DNA of 64,000 nt from contig OX463781.1 of the NCBI GenBank assembly GCA_949825025.1, positions 4,071,370-4,135,369 of the forward strand. Direction: 5' to 3'. A program made the position numbers and the translations under genes. Positions 52,767 through 63,592 of the stretch are shown one piece after another. The first letter of the stretch is position 1; the number at the start of each line of letters is the position of its first letter. Under the pieces are notes generated by a model. The model was not told where the DNA came from. It was given only the letters and a program-made list of their open reading frames with translations, and did not search any database. This DNA is from Siphlonurus alternatus (Eukaryota; Arthropoda; Insecta; Ephemeroptera; Siphlonuridae).

Positions 52767-55293
52767 ATAACATATGGACCATCTTCATAATTTTATATGA
52801 TATATATTAAGATTATTAAGAGAGAGGACCTTGAATAATGTATTGTGGAGTTTTTTTATATTTTTTTAACCCTTAAATTAGATAGAACATTACAAATTCT
52901 ATCTATAAACAACACCTGAAATTTTCACCAGCTATCCCCCTTCAGTCAATTTGAATTATCAAATAAAATTCAGGGAAGATAAGGCAATAATATTTTGAGA
53001 TAATCAAGCTTTTGCTCCTCATTTGATTAACATGTAAAACTAATATTTTTCATAGAATTTTTGCAGAAAAGTTATACTCATAGCTCGAAATCCTGCATGT
53101 TCGAGATTTGTATATTTTTCTTTTAGAATATATTAGTAAAAACTCCAAGATTTGTATTGCAAACCACCGCTATAGGGCAAACTCAATATTATTTTTTGCC
53201 TATCAACTTTGAAGATAACAATCTGAGAGCAGCCCAATATCAGCCCATGATAAACATGGACTACACGGTAGCCATCTTGAAAATGTTCAAAATTGTTAAA
53301 AAAAATACTACTAATTGGATAAAAATTAAATGAGAAAACTGTGGCGAGAGTTCTCTTCTAAATTTATTTATCAAATAAAAATCAACATTTTCTAACAAAT
53401 TATAATGTTGAAAGGTGAAGTTAATTAATTTGTCCGCAATTCAGGTTGCTTACTTTACAAATTACCCAAACAGCTAATTTTTAATCTACTTTAAAATCAT
53501 GCCTCAAAACGTTATGACGTCATATTCACACAAGCACAGGGAAAGACGTTACATGACTCTAACGTCACAGCACTTTTAGCCTTAATTTTGTGTGTTAGAT
53601 GGTTCAAAACAATCTGAAAAGAATTGACAGTACATAACACGTTGTTTTTTATCCAATAAAAAAAATGCATGAAGATTTTTATCCAATATAAATATATAAC
53701 TTAAACATCGATAAAAACTTGAATTTTGAATTTATTTCATCAATTTCAATTAAATTTTAAATATCATCAATTTTTTTACACTGAATTTACGCATATTATA
53801 ATAATACAATATAACTTATTATTTATTTTTTATTTCCATGCAGAATATTATTCTATAATCTCTACACGCTATACATAAGTTTGTATAAAAGAGGATGTAT
53901 TTTCAGTTCCAGCTGATAAGGATTTTCTTTAGGGCTTTGGTTGGACTGTACTTATATACCGTTTATAATAAAAAACTTAAATATATTTTACATATTTAAC
54001 ATATATTATATTAATAAACACTGTATAAAATAATATAAATATATACAAAATATGACGGTAGTTTAAGCAAACAGATAAAAAAACGTCCTCTCATGATGAA
54101 ACAATACTCATGATATTGTTACGTGGTGGCTTAGGTCTCTATTAATTATTAAGTAACACGAAAGTGCAGAACTGAGGTTATGCATGCAATGCTGAATCGT
54201 CTACACGCCGCATCAGCAAAGCAGTGAAATGGCTTGCAGGCATTGCTGACACTTCACTTTTGGGAGTTATATAAGCCGCCAGTGACTTGGTCACGGGGAA
54301 CTCTGAGAGCTTACAAACAATTCATTGTTGTACTATTTGCGGCCGGCCCTACCGGGCTCGGTCGCATGTATTACTATATTAATCAATTAAAGTGTGGATC
54401 CACAAGACGTCTCGAGTCTCTGTTCTGATACTCCTCTGCCCAATCACTGAAAGATCCCGTCTCAATACTATACGGAGTGGTGTACCCAGCCGTTCCGTGA
54501 CAATGCTCCGTAATTGTGAAGAAAATGTAGAAAACAAACTACATTTTCCAAATGTCACGCGTGAAGCTATCTGTACTTTTCTATCACGTGAACCGAAGAG
54601 CTGAAATTTATTGCAACACAATTTCAATCCATGCATTAACTATAAAATTATACTGATGGGTGTGTGTGGAGGGGGGCGGGGGATAAACGACTCATGATTC
54701 TTTTACTGCGAGGAAAATATACAAGACTGCCTCCAAAAAATAATTGGAAAAAATTAGTTATCGTTATTTAATTTAGCCAGAAGGCAATTTACGAAAGGAG
54801 GAAATTTAGATTATAGAAAAGGGATAGAAAAATTACTAAACTGTAGGTCGTTTGATGCTCTCTTCAATTGGTAATCCATGCACAAAATTAGTACTTACAA
54901 TTAGTAGTGCTAGTGTTAATTCATTCCACATTAGGATTATACTGAAACAACCATTTAAAATAATTAACTGTTAATTTAATTACATATATATAATAATATA
55001 ATGATGCAAATAAATTGGATATATTATTATTCAGTAACAAATTTAACCCCTCTATACCTTTCTCCAATTCGACATTTTGAATTAAAAAATGAATTGTAAT
55101 TAGTAAAGATACTTTTTTTATAATAACCTTGAGTTTAATTTCTGTACCTTCATCATAACTATAGTAATTGTTCTATTAAAGGTCACTGAATAATCCTGGA
55201 TATAGATAAAACTAATTCCTTAATATTAATGATAATATTGAAGCTTACTTGCTACACCAATAAAATTAGTACAACTTACATTGTTCTGCAAGG
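52767..55293. other. Long intergenic region before gene F, no gene seen
   Basis: Mostly AT-rich. At 53904-53965 is the conserved block shared with the gene D intron (CAGTTCCAGCTGATAAGGAT, TTAGGGCTTTGGTTGGACTG). A GC-richer patch at 54190-54600 with GTTATATAAGCC holds short frames without a signal peptide or motif, so I do not call a gene. Confidence 0.45.
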
Positions 55294-55704
55294 ATGTTGT
55301 TCCTCGGATTTTTTGCATTGTTATGCTTTCCTACCGCCATAGAGGCGCAAATGTTTGACTTTTCAGAAGGGAAAGTGGAAGGTGTAAAATCTTGTCCAGG
55401 GTACTCGGGAGAGTGGAGGATAGAGGGAGCAAATTTATACGTTTCTACGGAGGACGGATATGTGTACAGTTCATCTGCTACCTCGCCCTCCTGTCTTCTT
55501 ACGAATCCAGTAAGAATCACCGCAAAGTCGAAGTTTAACATACTGTTTTATATTCCATATACTTTGATCAATGATTTCTTAGTAGTTTATATATTCAACT
55601 TGCAAACAAGAAGGCAACTTCTAAGTGTCCATGGTTCTATTCCTGCTGCAGGTCTTAAGTATGATTCTGTCAAGATTCCAACAGATTTAACCGGTGAATA
55701 CGAG
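55294..55704 (+). CDS. Gene F exon 1: signal peptide and secreted domain
   Basis: ATG 55294, signal peptide MLFLGFFALLCFPTAIEA, then QMFDFSEGKVEGVKSC, GEWRIEGANLY, PSCLLTNPVRI, KFNILFYIPYTL and YDSVKIPTDL. At 137 codons it is the shortest domain in the cluster. It ends GAG|GTAAGA, phase 0. It joins 57112 for a 574-residue protein. Confidence 0.85.
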
Positions 55705-55891
55705 GTAAGATAACTAAAATTAACAGAAATCTATTATTTAAATTTTAAGAACTATTTTGAAGTCATCGTCTTAAACAATTTCCCTTTAATTGCGGCATTT
55801 TTAATCACATTCCCGTAAGAATTGTGATAAAAGACACGTTTAGTATTATGGTATTCTGCACTTGTGCATGTTATCTCTACCCTAAAAACAT

Positions 55892-56053
55892 TGGGCGCGA
55901 TGTACGAAGCAGTAAGCCACATTTCTAACCATGTTAAGCTTAACCACGTTCAACTAGGTGGTTTAACCCATAAAACAGGTAAAGTTAAACGTGGTTAAGC
56001 CAAACGTGGTTCGTGGTTAGAAACCTGGCTAACTGCTTCGTAAATCGCACCCA
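55892..56053. repeat. Foldback MITE, ATTCAC/CGAAGCAG end type
   Basis: Same family as 52611: TGGGCGCGATGTACGAAGCA to ACTGCTTCGTAAATCGCACC, with AACCACGTTCAACTAGGTGG inside. Gene F intron. Confidence 0.82.
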
Positions 56054-56175
56054 TTATAATGTGTAGATAACTTTTTGTGCATATATTTGTATTCGGTGAA
56101 AAATTAAACAAAAAAATAACAAAGAGCAAGGTGATTTAGTATACAAGGCTGTGCAAGTGAGAATTTTTCCAAAGT

Positions 56176-56550
56176 GACGCGACAGACATTGAACAGTGTT
56201 TTTTAGAAACATTGCGCGCAGAAGACTCTGCTTTAAATATAAAGCTTTACACTTGAATAATATTATTATAAGCTGGTTATATATTTTTGTAAAAATGCAA
56301 AAGAATTCAAGATTAACAGTTTATTAACGTATCAGTTGGTTCACAAATATTTCAGTACGTATTAACGTTATCAGCTAAGCCGTATTGAATTAAAATCTCT
56401 CCACTCAAGGCTAAGATAGCACTGTCGCCAGCTAGTGTAAAATTATTTAATGTACTTATTATAATCTTCTTTGCATGTATTCGTATGTTTATCAGAGTCT
56501 TCTGCGCGCAATGTTTTTTAGAAACATTGCCCGCAGAAGAATCTGATGTT
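56176..56550. repeat. Inverted pair with TTTTAGAAACATTGCGCGCAG
   Basis: TTTTTTAGAAACATTGCGCG with AGAAGACTCTG (56201-56240) and its inverted partner CAGAGTCTTCTGCGCGCAAT (56497-56516), followed by a further direct copy. A similar CGCGACAGACATTACACAAC start occurs near 43088. Probable foldback remnant in the gene F intron. Confidence 0.5.
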
Positions 56551-56721
56551 TATAGATTGATAATTATTTATTTGATGATCTATAGTTTGTTAATAAATAA
56601 AACCATTTATTATTTTATGATATTTCTCCCAGATGCAAAACAAAACAAAATTGAGAGCTATATATGGGCTACTTTCATGATCTCTCTGAATTATAATTAC
56701 ATTGGACAAACCTAATTAAAT

Positions 56722-56998
56722 TTTTTATTGCATATATGGATAGAGGAACTCAAGTTATGTATTGTCAATTTTTTTCAGATTTTTGTGTAACCCTCTGACA
56801 TCCTCAAAATCGAGGGGAAAGTCACTGTGACGTCATAGTCATGCAACGTATTTCTCTATATGCTTGCGTGTTAAATAATCATATGACTATTACGATACAC
56901 TTTATTGCAGCTTGATTTTTAGGGTCATAGAAATTTAAATAAAATCTGAAAAACTATTGATAATACATAGCTCTATCTAAACGTGCAATAAAAAAATA
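56722..56998. repeat. MITE, diverged member of the modular superfamily
   Basis: TTTTTTATTGCATATATGGA and TAGAGGAACTCAAGTTATGT left; ATACATAGCTCTATCTAAAC and TGCAATAAAAAAATATAAC right. The centre has TCACTGTGACGTCATAGTCA. Gene F intron. Confidence 0.55.
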
Positions 56999-57111
56999 TA
57001 ACTTTAAATTAAAAATTCCAATCTCAATTATAAGCCTTTTTTCTAAACACAATCAAATTTTAAATCTTGTTCATCTCGTTATATAAAAATTTTCTTTTTT
57101 TTTCTTTGCAG

Positions 57112-58425
57112 ATTGAGATCACAGCACAATCAAGCACTGAATCTTTAGCCATCCGATTCTTCGAGATAACTGATCAGGAAAAAACTACAACAAAAACTTC
57201 CACTGAATATACAACCACGGATGAATTAACGACTGAAATGTCAGAGATTACAGATTTTCCTGAAACAACAACAGATGAGGATTGTGAAACTACTGAAAAC
57301 ACTGAGTTCACAATTACGGATGAAATAACAACTGAAACTACTGAAATGTCAGATTTTACAGATTTACCTGAAACAATTACAGATGAGGATTGTGAAACTG
57401 ATGAAACAACTGAGTTCACGATGACAGATGGATTAGTAACTGAAACTACTGAAATGTCAGATTTTACAGATTTTCCTGAAACAATTACAGATGAAGATTG
57501 TGAAACTGATGAAACAACTGAATTTACAAGCACGGATGATTCAATAACTGAAATTACTGATATTTCAGGCACAGTAACTACAAAAGAGACTACAGATTTT
57601 CCTGAAACCAGCACAGATGAGAATTGTGAAACTGATAAAACAACTGAATTCACAACCACGGATGATTTATTAACTGAAACGAGTGAAGAAACTACATATT
57701 ATACTGAAACTTCTTTGCCACAGACTTCTGAAACTTCAGAAGGAACTGAACCGCATGAAATTACAACACACAGTGATCAATCCACAGTGACTTCTGAAAC
57801 AAACAATACAGAGGACCCTTGTGAAGAAACGGACTTTACTGAAATATCAGATTTTACAGAAACACATGAAGCAAGTACCTCATACACATCAATTTTAGAT
57901 ACAACTCGTGATTTACAAGTGACAGATTCATTCACATACACAACATCATTTCCTGAAATAACTATCAATGAAATTTACTCAACTGAAATTTCAACTGAAA
58001 TAACTTCTCCTGAGCTCGATTCAACTACACTCACTTCAACGACTGCAGTTGACTTTATATCAACAACTATAGCTACTTCAACTGTGACAACTTCCCCAGA
58101 AATCGATTCAACTTCAACGACAGTTAAATCTACAGTACCTCCTGCGGTAGTTCAACCTTTCACCACTGATGGATGGAGCGTCTTGATTGGCGTGGCGGTC
58201 GGTGTGGTCGCCATGGTCCTTCTCTTCTGCTTTGGCACCACGTGGTGGTGGCTGTTGTGTGTTAAGTGCCGCCCCGCGCCTACCCCTGACATGCCTCGTC
58301 CTATCTCTGACGTGCCTCGTCACACCCCTGACGTATCCCTTCCTCGTCTGGAGGTGGTCTCGTCAGGGCAATATTCAAACATCGTGGGACGTCAGTCTGT
58401 CCTCGGTGGTGGTCATCCGTGGTAG
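57112..58425 (+). CDS. Gene F exon 2: domain end, Cys-containing repeat stalk, TM helix, tail
   Basis: After TTTCTTTGCAG it encodes 437 residues. It opens IEITAQSSTESLAIRFFEIT. The first stalk part has four units of about 35 residues with (F/L)PET-x-TDE(D/N)CET and TTEFT-x-TD (nt about 57240-57660), each with a single Cys. A Thr-rich region follows. The helix starts GWSVLIGVAVGVVAM (nt about 58173-58217), then a Trp-rich border, CVKCRPAP, an inserted Pro/Asp/Arg repeat (PDMPRP, SDVPRH, PDVSLP), LPRLEVVSSGQ and ends GGGHPW. The tail is longer than in A, B and C. Confidence 0.88.
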   Translation: MEITAQSSTESLAIRFFEITDQEKTTTKTSTEYTTTDELTTEMSEITDFPETTTDEDCETTENTEFTITDEITTETTEMSDFTDLPETITDEDCETDETTEFTMTDGLVTETTEMSDFTDFPETITDEDCETDETTEFTSTDDSITEITDISGTVTTKETTDFPETSTDENCETDKTTEFTTTDDLLTETSEETTYYTETSLPQTSETSEGTEPHEITTHSDQSTVTSETNNTEDPCEETDFTEISDFTETHEASTSYTSILDTTRDLQVTDSFTYTTSFPEITINEIYSTEISTEITSPELDSTTLTSTTAVDFISTTIATSTVTTSPEIDSTSTTVKSTVPPAVVQPFTTDGWSVLIGVAVGVVAMVLLFCFGTTWWWLLCVKCRPAPTPDMPRPISDVPRHTPDVSLPRLEVVSSGQYSNIVGRQSVLGGGHPW

Positions 58426-58470
58426 AGACTGCCCCCGAGCTGATATAACACTATATATATAACGCTATTA
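58426..58470. other. 3' flank of gene F
   Basis: No AATAAA close to the stop; the first good one is at 58728-58733, about 300 bp downstream, beyond the start of an inserted repeat. Confidence 0.3.
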
Positions 58471-59425
58471 AGCTCTCTTCTCATCTAAATTCCTCCCATT
58501 TTGTATCATTTTATATAGAGGTCTTTCACCATACGTCACAAAAATATGACGTCACGTGAATGTAGGCAAAAAGCACCTATTTAACATGGTAGTAGCATAC
58601 CAAAAACTATTTATTTTCTGCGATATGACAATCGTGGTACTTTTGACAATTATTTTATATGATAGATTGAAATGTCAAGTAAATGGAAAAAAATACAATA
58701 TTTGCCAATGATATCTGTGAAAAATACAATAAATCATTAAATAAAATGTAAATCGACTCCAAATTTCACGTCAATAATGATCATTTTAGGACACTTATGC
58801 ACTGTTATTGACCCTAAGATGCTTCAAATAAATCAGCCAATCACCGACCATTGCTTTCCCCGCGGACTTTTGAATACGAGGGGGAAACGGCACAACAAAA
58901 AATAATGATAAAGAAGCTAGGTAAAATAAAAAAAATGTATATGTTCAAGTTATGTATATTTATTTCTTACGTATATATTATTACTAAAAAATAATAAAAA
59001 TATGTTAAATTAGGAGGAATAAATCAAGTGATTCCAGTTCCCTCTCAGTATACCTACTGCTGAATGTAAACAACAACAAAGCCAAGCAAACGCTATATAG
59101 AGAGAAAAAAGGCGAGATTATATATTTTTTCCTCCTTCTTAAAATGTTAGAAATGTTGGTTGGTATTCACGAAGAGTTAAGGAGCGTTTTAGGGAGATAT
59201 ATTTTAAGATGCGTTTTTTATACCAGGTATCAGGTAAAAAAAAACGCTTCTATAAATATCTCTCCCTAAAACGCTCCTTAACTCTTCGTGAATACCACCC
59301 ATTGTCTCCTCATCCTCACTTTGAGTGAGAACGAAATAAGATGTGTTTTAAAAGTATTAGGTATTATAGATGTGTATTAGGTTTAAACGTGCAATGGATG
59401 AGTTCAAGACGTAACTTTTAACTAG
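58470..59425 (+). repeat. Repeat of the TTGAAGACGTAATTTTT family with insertions
   Basis: Left part AGCTCTCTTCTCATCTAAAT and TTTGTATCATTTTATATAGA; right part TGATGAGTT-like GGATGAGTTCAAGACGTAAC. DNA of unknown origin fills 58510-59095, and a foldback MITE sits at 59157-59301. Confidence 0.55.
59157..59301. repeat. Foldback MITE, ATTCACGAAG end type
   Basis: 145-bp hairpin: TGGTTGGTATTCACGAAGAG to CTCTTCGTGAATACCACCCA, arms with TTAAGGAGCGTTTTAGGGAG and complement. Confidence 0.85.
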
Positions 59426-60177
59426 GGGTAGCTTCACTAGGGGTAGCTTCTTAATTAAGTGTGAATACGTGCTAATTGTAAACAGGGGGATATTAAAATA
59501 ATTAATATTTATGTGTTATATTTTACATATTTGGCTGTACAGTTAAGGACAATAAGACAGCTGGTACACTTGGCATGGTGAGAGTTTATATAGCCACCAT
59601 CAGTTTACTTGCCATGTAGAATGGCAACACTGTCTGCTATTGTGGCCAGGTGGACGACTGTCACCTCAACTCAGACAGTGTTGCCTGATCAGTGGACTGA
59701 TGGTGCTCACTTCTACATTCACGCCTACCAAGTGTGTTCCATTCTTTTTGAACATTACTATACACCCGCCGCTTTAGAAAATTTCCAAGCCTTAACCAGG
59801 CTGCAAAGGGAAATTTTCCGATGTGACAATAGTGTTTATTTTAATTTTATAATATTTAATAATTAATGCATTGTTTTAATTAGGTTATTTTTTAATGTTA
59901 TTTAAAAATCCATTGTAGCCTTGTCGCTCTGTGAAAGCATCGAAATATTATAATTTTATTTTAAAATAATCTGTATATTAAATTTTTTATTTTATTTGTT
60001 TAATTTCTCCAGCTACAAGAAGTATAATTATTATAAAAAACATAAAAAATAATACGCATACATTTTTGTTAATATACTGTATAATATGTAGAAATAATTT
60101 AGTTTAAGTTATATGATGGCCTAATTATAATTATAGTAGTTTTTGAAATGTAATTGAAACAGACTTTGTTTTGAAAT
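59426..60177. other. AT-rich intergenic DNA, no gene called
   Basis: A slightly GC-richer patch (59530-59830) has TTTATATAGCC and an 85-codon frame, but no signal peptide, motif or splice context. Left uncalled. Confidence 0.45.
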
Positions 60178-60497
60178 AATGGACAATTTGCATGACATTT
60201 TTTTATTGCAGAAATGGATAGAGGGTACCAAATTATGCTACTTTGATTTTTTTCAGATATTTTTGAGAGCAGGATCTATTTTTAAAAAATTATTGAATGT
60301 CAGTTTTATGACGTCACGGGCGTTTAGCGCCTATCTTTTTCTTAAGGACAGACTCCTCGTGACGTCATAAAATCGACTTTCAATAATTTTTTTAAAAATA
60401 GTTCCCGGTCTATAAAAAATCTGAAAAAATTCAGAGTAGCATAACTTTTTACCCTCTATCCATTTCTGCAATAAAAAATGTCATGCAAATTGTCCAT
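60178..60497. repeat. MITE, B-type centre with A-like termini
   Basis: AATGGACAATTTGCATGACA left, TGTCATGCAAATTGTCCATT right. The centre is ATGACGTCACGGGCGTTTAG and complement, as in the B-type. Confidence 0.85.
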
Positions 60498-60527
60498 TGT
60501 GGTGTGAAAAATTAATGGAATAAATAT

Positions 60528-60664
60528 TGGGGGTAATTCAAGAAGAAATAACCCAGATAATTATCCAGCCGTTATACTAACCGCGGTTAGCACCATTACA
60601 CTGCTGACACTGAACGTGGTTATTATTTATTAACCTGGGTATTTCCATTAATGAATTATCCCCA
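60528..60664. repeat. Foldback MITE, GGGGGTAATTCA type
   Basis: 137-bp hairpin: TGGGGGTAATTCAAGAAGAA to AATGAATTATCCCCA, arms with AATAACCCAG / TTAACCTGGGTATT. Confidence 0.7.
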
Positions 60665-61034
60665 TAATAATAAAATGGTACCATAATTCCATTCCAAATA
60701 TGTCACTTTATGCATTTAAACGTTTACATTAATTCTTTCTTAAATTTTAATTTAAGCTATTTTAAGACATCCAAATAATAAGTCCTTGTTAAAAGAATGT
60801 AATGGAATTACAATGAATTAAGCAATTAAGATGCGTGGAATTTAAATTTTCTGGCCTTAACCAAGATATTATTTATTTGAAACATAGAAATGAGAGAATC
60901 GCAAAACTTCACATGCACGCATAAAAAGTTGCCTATCTATAACTTTTAGGAGGACTGTTAATTATTAGTTATAAATAAGAATAAATTAAAATGAATTTAA
61001 CGTGTAATTACAATATAATCATAAATTTTAAGCA

Positions 61035-61367
61035 AATGGACAACATACATGAAAAAATTTTATTGCAGAAATGAATAGATGGTACGAAATTATGCTACTC
61101 TGAATTTTTTCAGATTTTTTTGAAACCCGGAACTATTTTTAAATAATTATTGAAAGTCCTGTGATTTCAGTTGGCTCCCCTGCAGCCTTAATAAAAAGGA
61201 TAGAGACTGGACGCCTATTGACGCCTCCAGGAGGCGTGGCCGCGCTTTCAATAATTATTTAAAAATAGTTCTGGGTTTCAAAAAAAATGTAAAAGAATTC
61301 AGAGTGGCATAATTTGGTACCCTCTATTCATTTCTGCAATAAAAAAATTTCATGTATGTTGTCCATT
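61035..61367. repeat. MITE, A-type, first of an inverted pair
   Basis: AATGGACAACATACATGAAA left, TTTCATGTATGTTGTCCATT right; central GCCTCCAGGAGGCGTGGCCG. Almost the reverse complement of the next element. Confidence 0.9.
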
Positions 61368-61403
61368 ATGCAAAAATTAGAAATTGTAACATATATAATT
61401 ATA

Positions 61404-61736
61404 AATGGACAACATACATGAAATTTTTTTAATGCAGAAATGAATAGAGTGTACCAAATTATGCCACTCTGAATTCTTTTACATTTTTTTGAAACCCAGA
61501 ACTATTTTTAAATTATTATTGAAAGTGCGGCCACGCCCCCTGGAGGCGTCAATAGGCGTCCAGTCTCTATCCTTTTTATTAAGGCTGCAGGGGTGCCAAC
61601 TGAAATCACAGGACTTTCAATAATTATTTAAAAATAGTTTCGGGTTTCAAAAAAATCTGAAAAAATTCAGAGTAGCATAATTTCGTACCATCTATTCATT
61701 TCTGCAATAAATTTTTTTCATGTATGTTGTCCATTG
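61404..61736. repeat. MITE, A-type, second of an inverted pair
   Basis: AATGGACAACATACATGAAA left; central GGCCACGCCCCCTGGAGGCG; TTCATGTATGTTGTCCATT right. 36 bp from the first copy and in opposite orientation. Confidence 0.9.
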
Positions 61737-61811
61737 CAACATAAATAAAATAATTATAAATAAATTAATATAAATTAAAAATCCTAAAGTGAAACTTTTA
61801 ATCTACATATA

Positions 61812-61814
<3 letters not shown>

Positions 61815-61844
<30 letters not shown>
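61815..61844. repeat. Poly(A) run
   Basis: About 30 A residues after ATATATAT. No SINE body lies directly upstream. Confidence 0.9.
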
Positions 61845-61845
<1 letters not shown>

Positions 61846-62087
61846 GTAGAAAAATTAATCTATGGAATTTCTTGAAGTCATAATAATAATTATATCAGTG
61901 ACAAATATTTAATACATCAGATAATGAGTTTTCAATAGCCATAGTAAGAGCAATGACAAAAATTAGCATAATTATATGATAGATAACGCTAATACCTCAA
62001 ATGACAGACCAAGATTAACGCAAATCTTTATTTGATATATTACAAAATTAATCTTTAACATTCATTAGTGTACGAAAAACGTCAGCC

Positions 62088-62540
62088 ATGAAACATTCTC
62101 TCTCTTTAGTTGTTACTATTTTACTACTTGCATCTTTGTCACGGGCGCAAGTATTTGATTTTTCTAACGGAAACGATGGAAGTATCATACTACCTTGTCT
62201 CAACGGAGCGGTAGGCAAGTGGATCGAAGAAGAGGCCAGTTTGTATCCAATTGGGCCCCAGAAGGGTCTGGTTTTGACCTCTGACCCAAGGTCATCGTCG
62301 TGTCTCGCAACCTCTGACGTCATAACAGTCACTCCTGACTCCAAGTTCCATACCTTGATGCGAGTGCCGTATAAATTATCTTACGATAAAATGCAGGTGT
62401 GGTTGGTGGAAAAGGAGAGACCTACTTATAGATATGAATGGTTCAGTATTTCCGGACCAATAGAGAGTGGAGAAGAATGGATAGAAATATCACAAGATAT
62501 TCTTTCGTCTTTACCAATTACGTTTACAGGGGATTTTACG
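62088..62540 (+). CDS. Gene G exon 1: signal peptide and secreted domain
   Basis: ATG 62088, signal peptide MKHSLSLVVTILLLASLSRA, then QVFDFSNGNDGSIILPC, GKWIEEEASLYP, SSCLATSDVITV, KFHTLMRVPYKL, MQVWLVEKE and SGEEWIEIS. It ends ACG|GTGAGT, phase 0. Closest to gene B along the whole domain, although B and G sit at opposite ends of the cluster. Confidence 0.86.
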
Positions 62541-63265
62541 GTGAGTGTCTTTACTATATATATTATTAATTAGTAAATAACTTTTGCGTGCAAAAAGGGT
62601 ATTCATATTGAATATTTTTTATTCATTTTTTGGACCTTCACCTTTGCCAGTGTTCGATGTAATCCTTTTGTAACTTATGTACCTTGTATGATCACTTATA
62701 GTGTTCGTACATGCCACTAAAACTATAGTACTACGTGCGTACACTATTATAGCTTTCGTGATTCAACCGCTCACTTCCTCAGGTGATCTGAGTTAAAAGT
62801 TTGTAAAGTGAATACAAAAATTCAATTAATTAACTATATCAAAATGAATATTTCAATTTGAGTAAAATTATTTTATAAAAATTAAAAGTACTCTGATTAA
62901 GCAAAATTTCAATCAAGCCTAGATATAAATATTATTTGGTGTCTATTTTTCAAGTTAAACAGTTAACAATATATCATTTACTGCAAAAATTATATTTATT
63001 ATTTTACAATATTAACGATAAAAAAAATAATGAATAATTTACATAATATATGTTATGATACTGAGTAAATTCATATTGTAAAGACTGTGAAATTCACTGC
63101 ATGCATGCATTAAATGAATCTTAAAAAGATCAACAAAATGATTGAACAATGCATTTTTTTTTTAATTACAATTGCAAAATTTCTTGTATATATGCATTAT
63201 TATATAGTTTCACAAAAAGGGTTAACATTTACATGACATAGTACAAATGTAATTTATCATTATTA

Positions 63266-63499
63266 TTGGGAGCATTTAAAAAGCAATTTTTAGCTTCACT
63301 TATATATATTAATAAGCTTCGATTTTTATCCCAGATTAATTCAAGTTCTATAAATATTAGAGCCTAAAAGCATAGAACTATAGAAATGTGATACAAAGTT
63401 TTATTAGATTTAGCCCCTAAAGTTTTAGCAACACGATTAATTAAATTTATTCCTGGATGAAAATTGAGACTATAATAAAGTGCTTTGTGAATACCCTCT
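63266..63499. repeat. Foldback MITE, ATTCAC/AAAG end type, diverged
   Basis: TTGGGAGCATTTAAAAAGCA to AGTGCTTTGTGAATACCCTC, arms with TCGATTTTTATCC and GGATGAAAATTGAG. Gene G intron. Confidence 0.6.
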
Positions 63500-63592
63500 A
63501 ATATATATTATTATAACTTCAAAAAAATGCTTAAATTACATTATATTTACAATCTATGTTTTACAATATTTTGTTCTGTTATTCAATTTCAG

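Noticed and set aside
54234..54636. Small frames on both strands in a GC-richer patch
   Set aside because: Overlapping frames on opposite strands, none with recognisable features; the TATA-like GTTATATAAG alone is not enough.
59609..59866. Small gene with upstream TTTATATAG
   Set aside because: No signal peptide, conserved motif or splice partner; the codon pattern is unremarkable.
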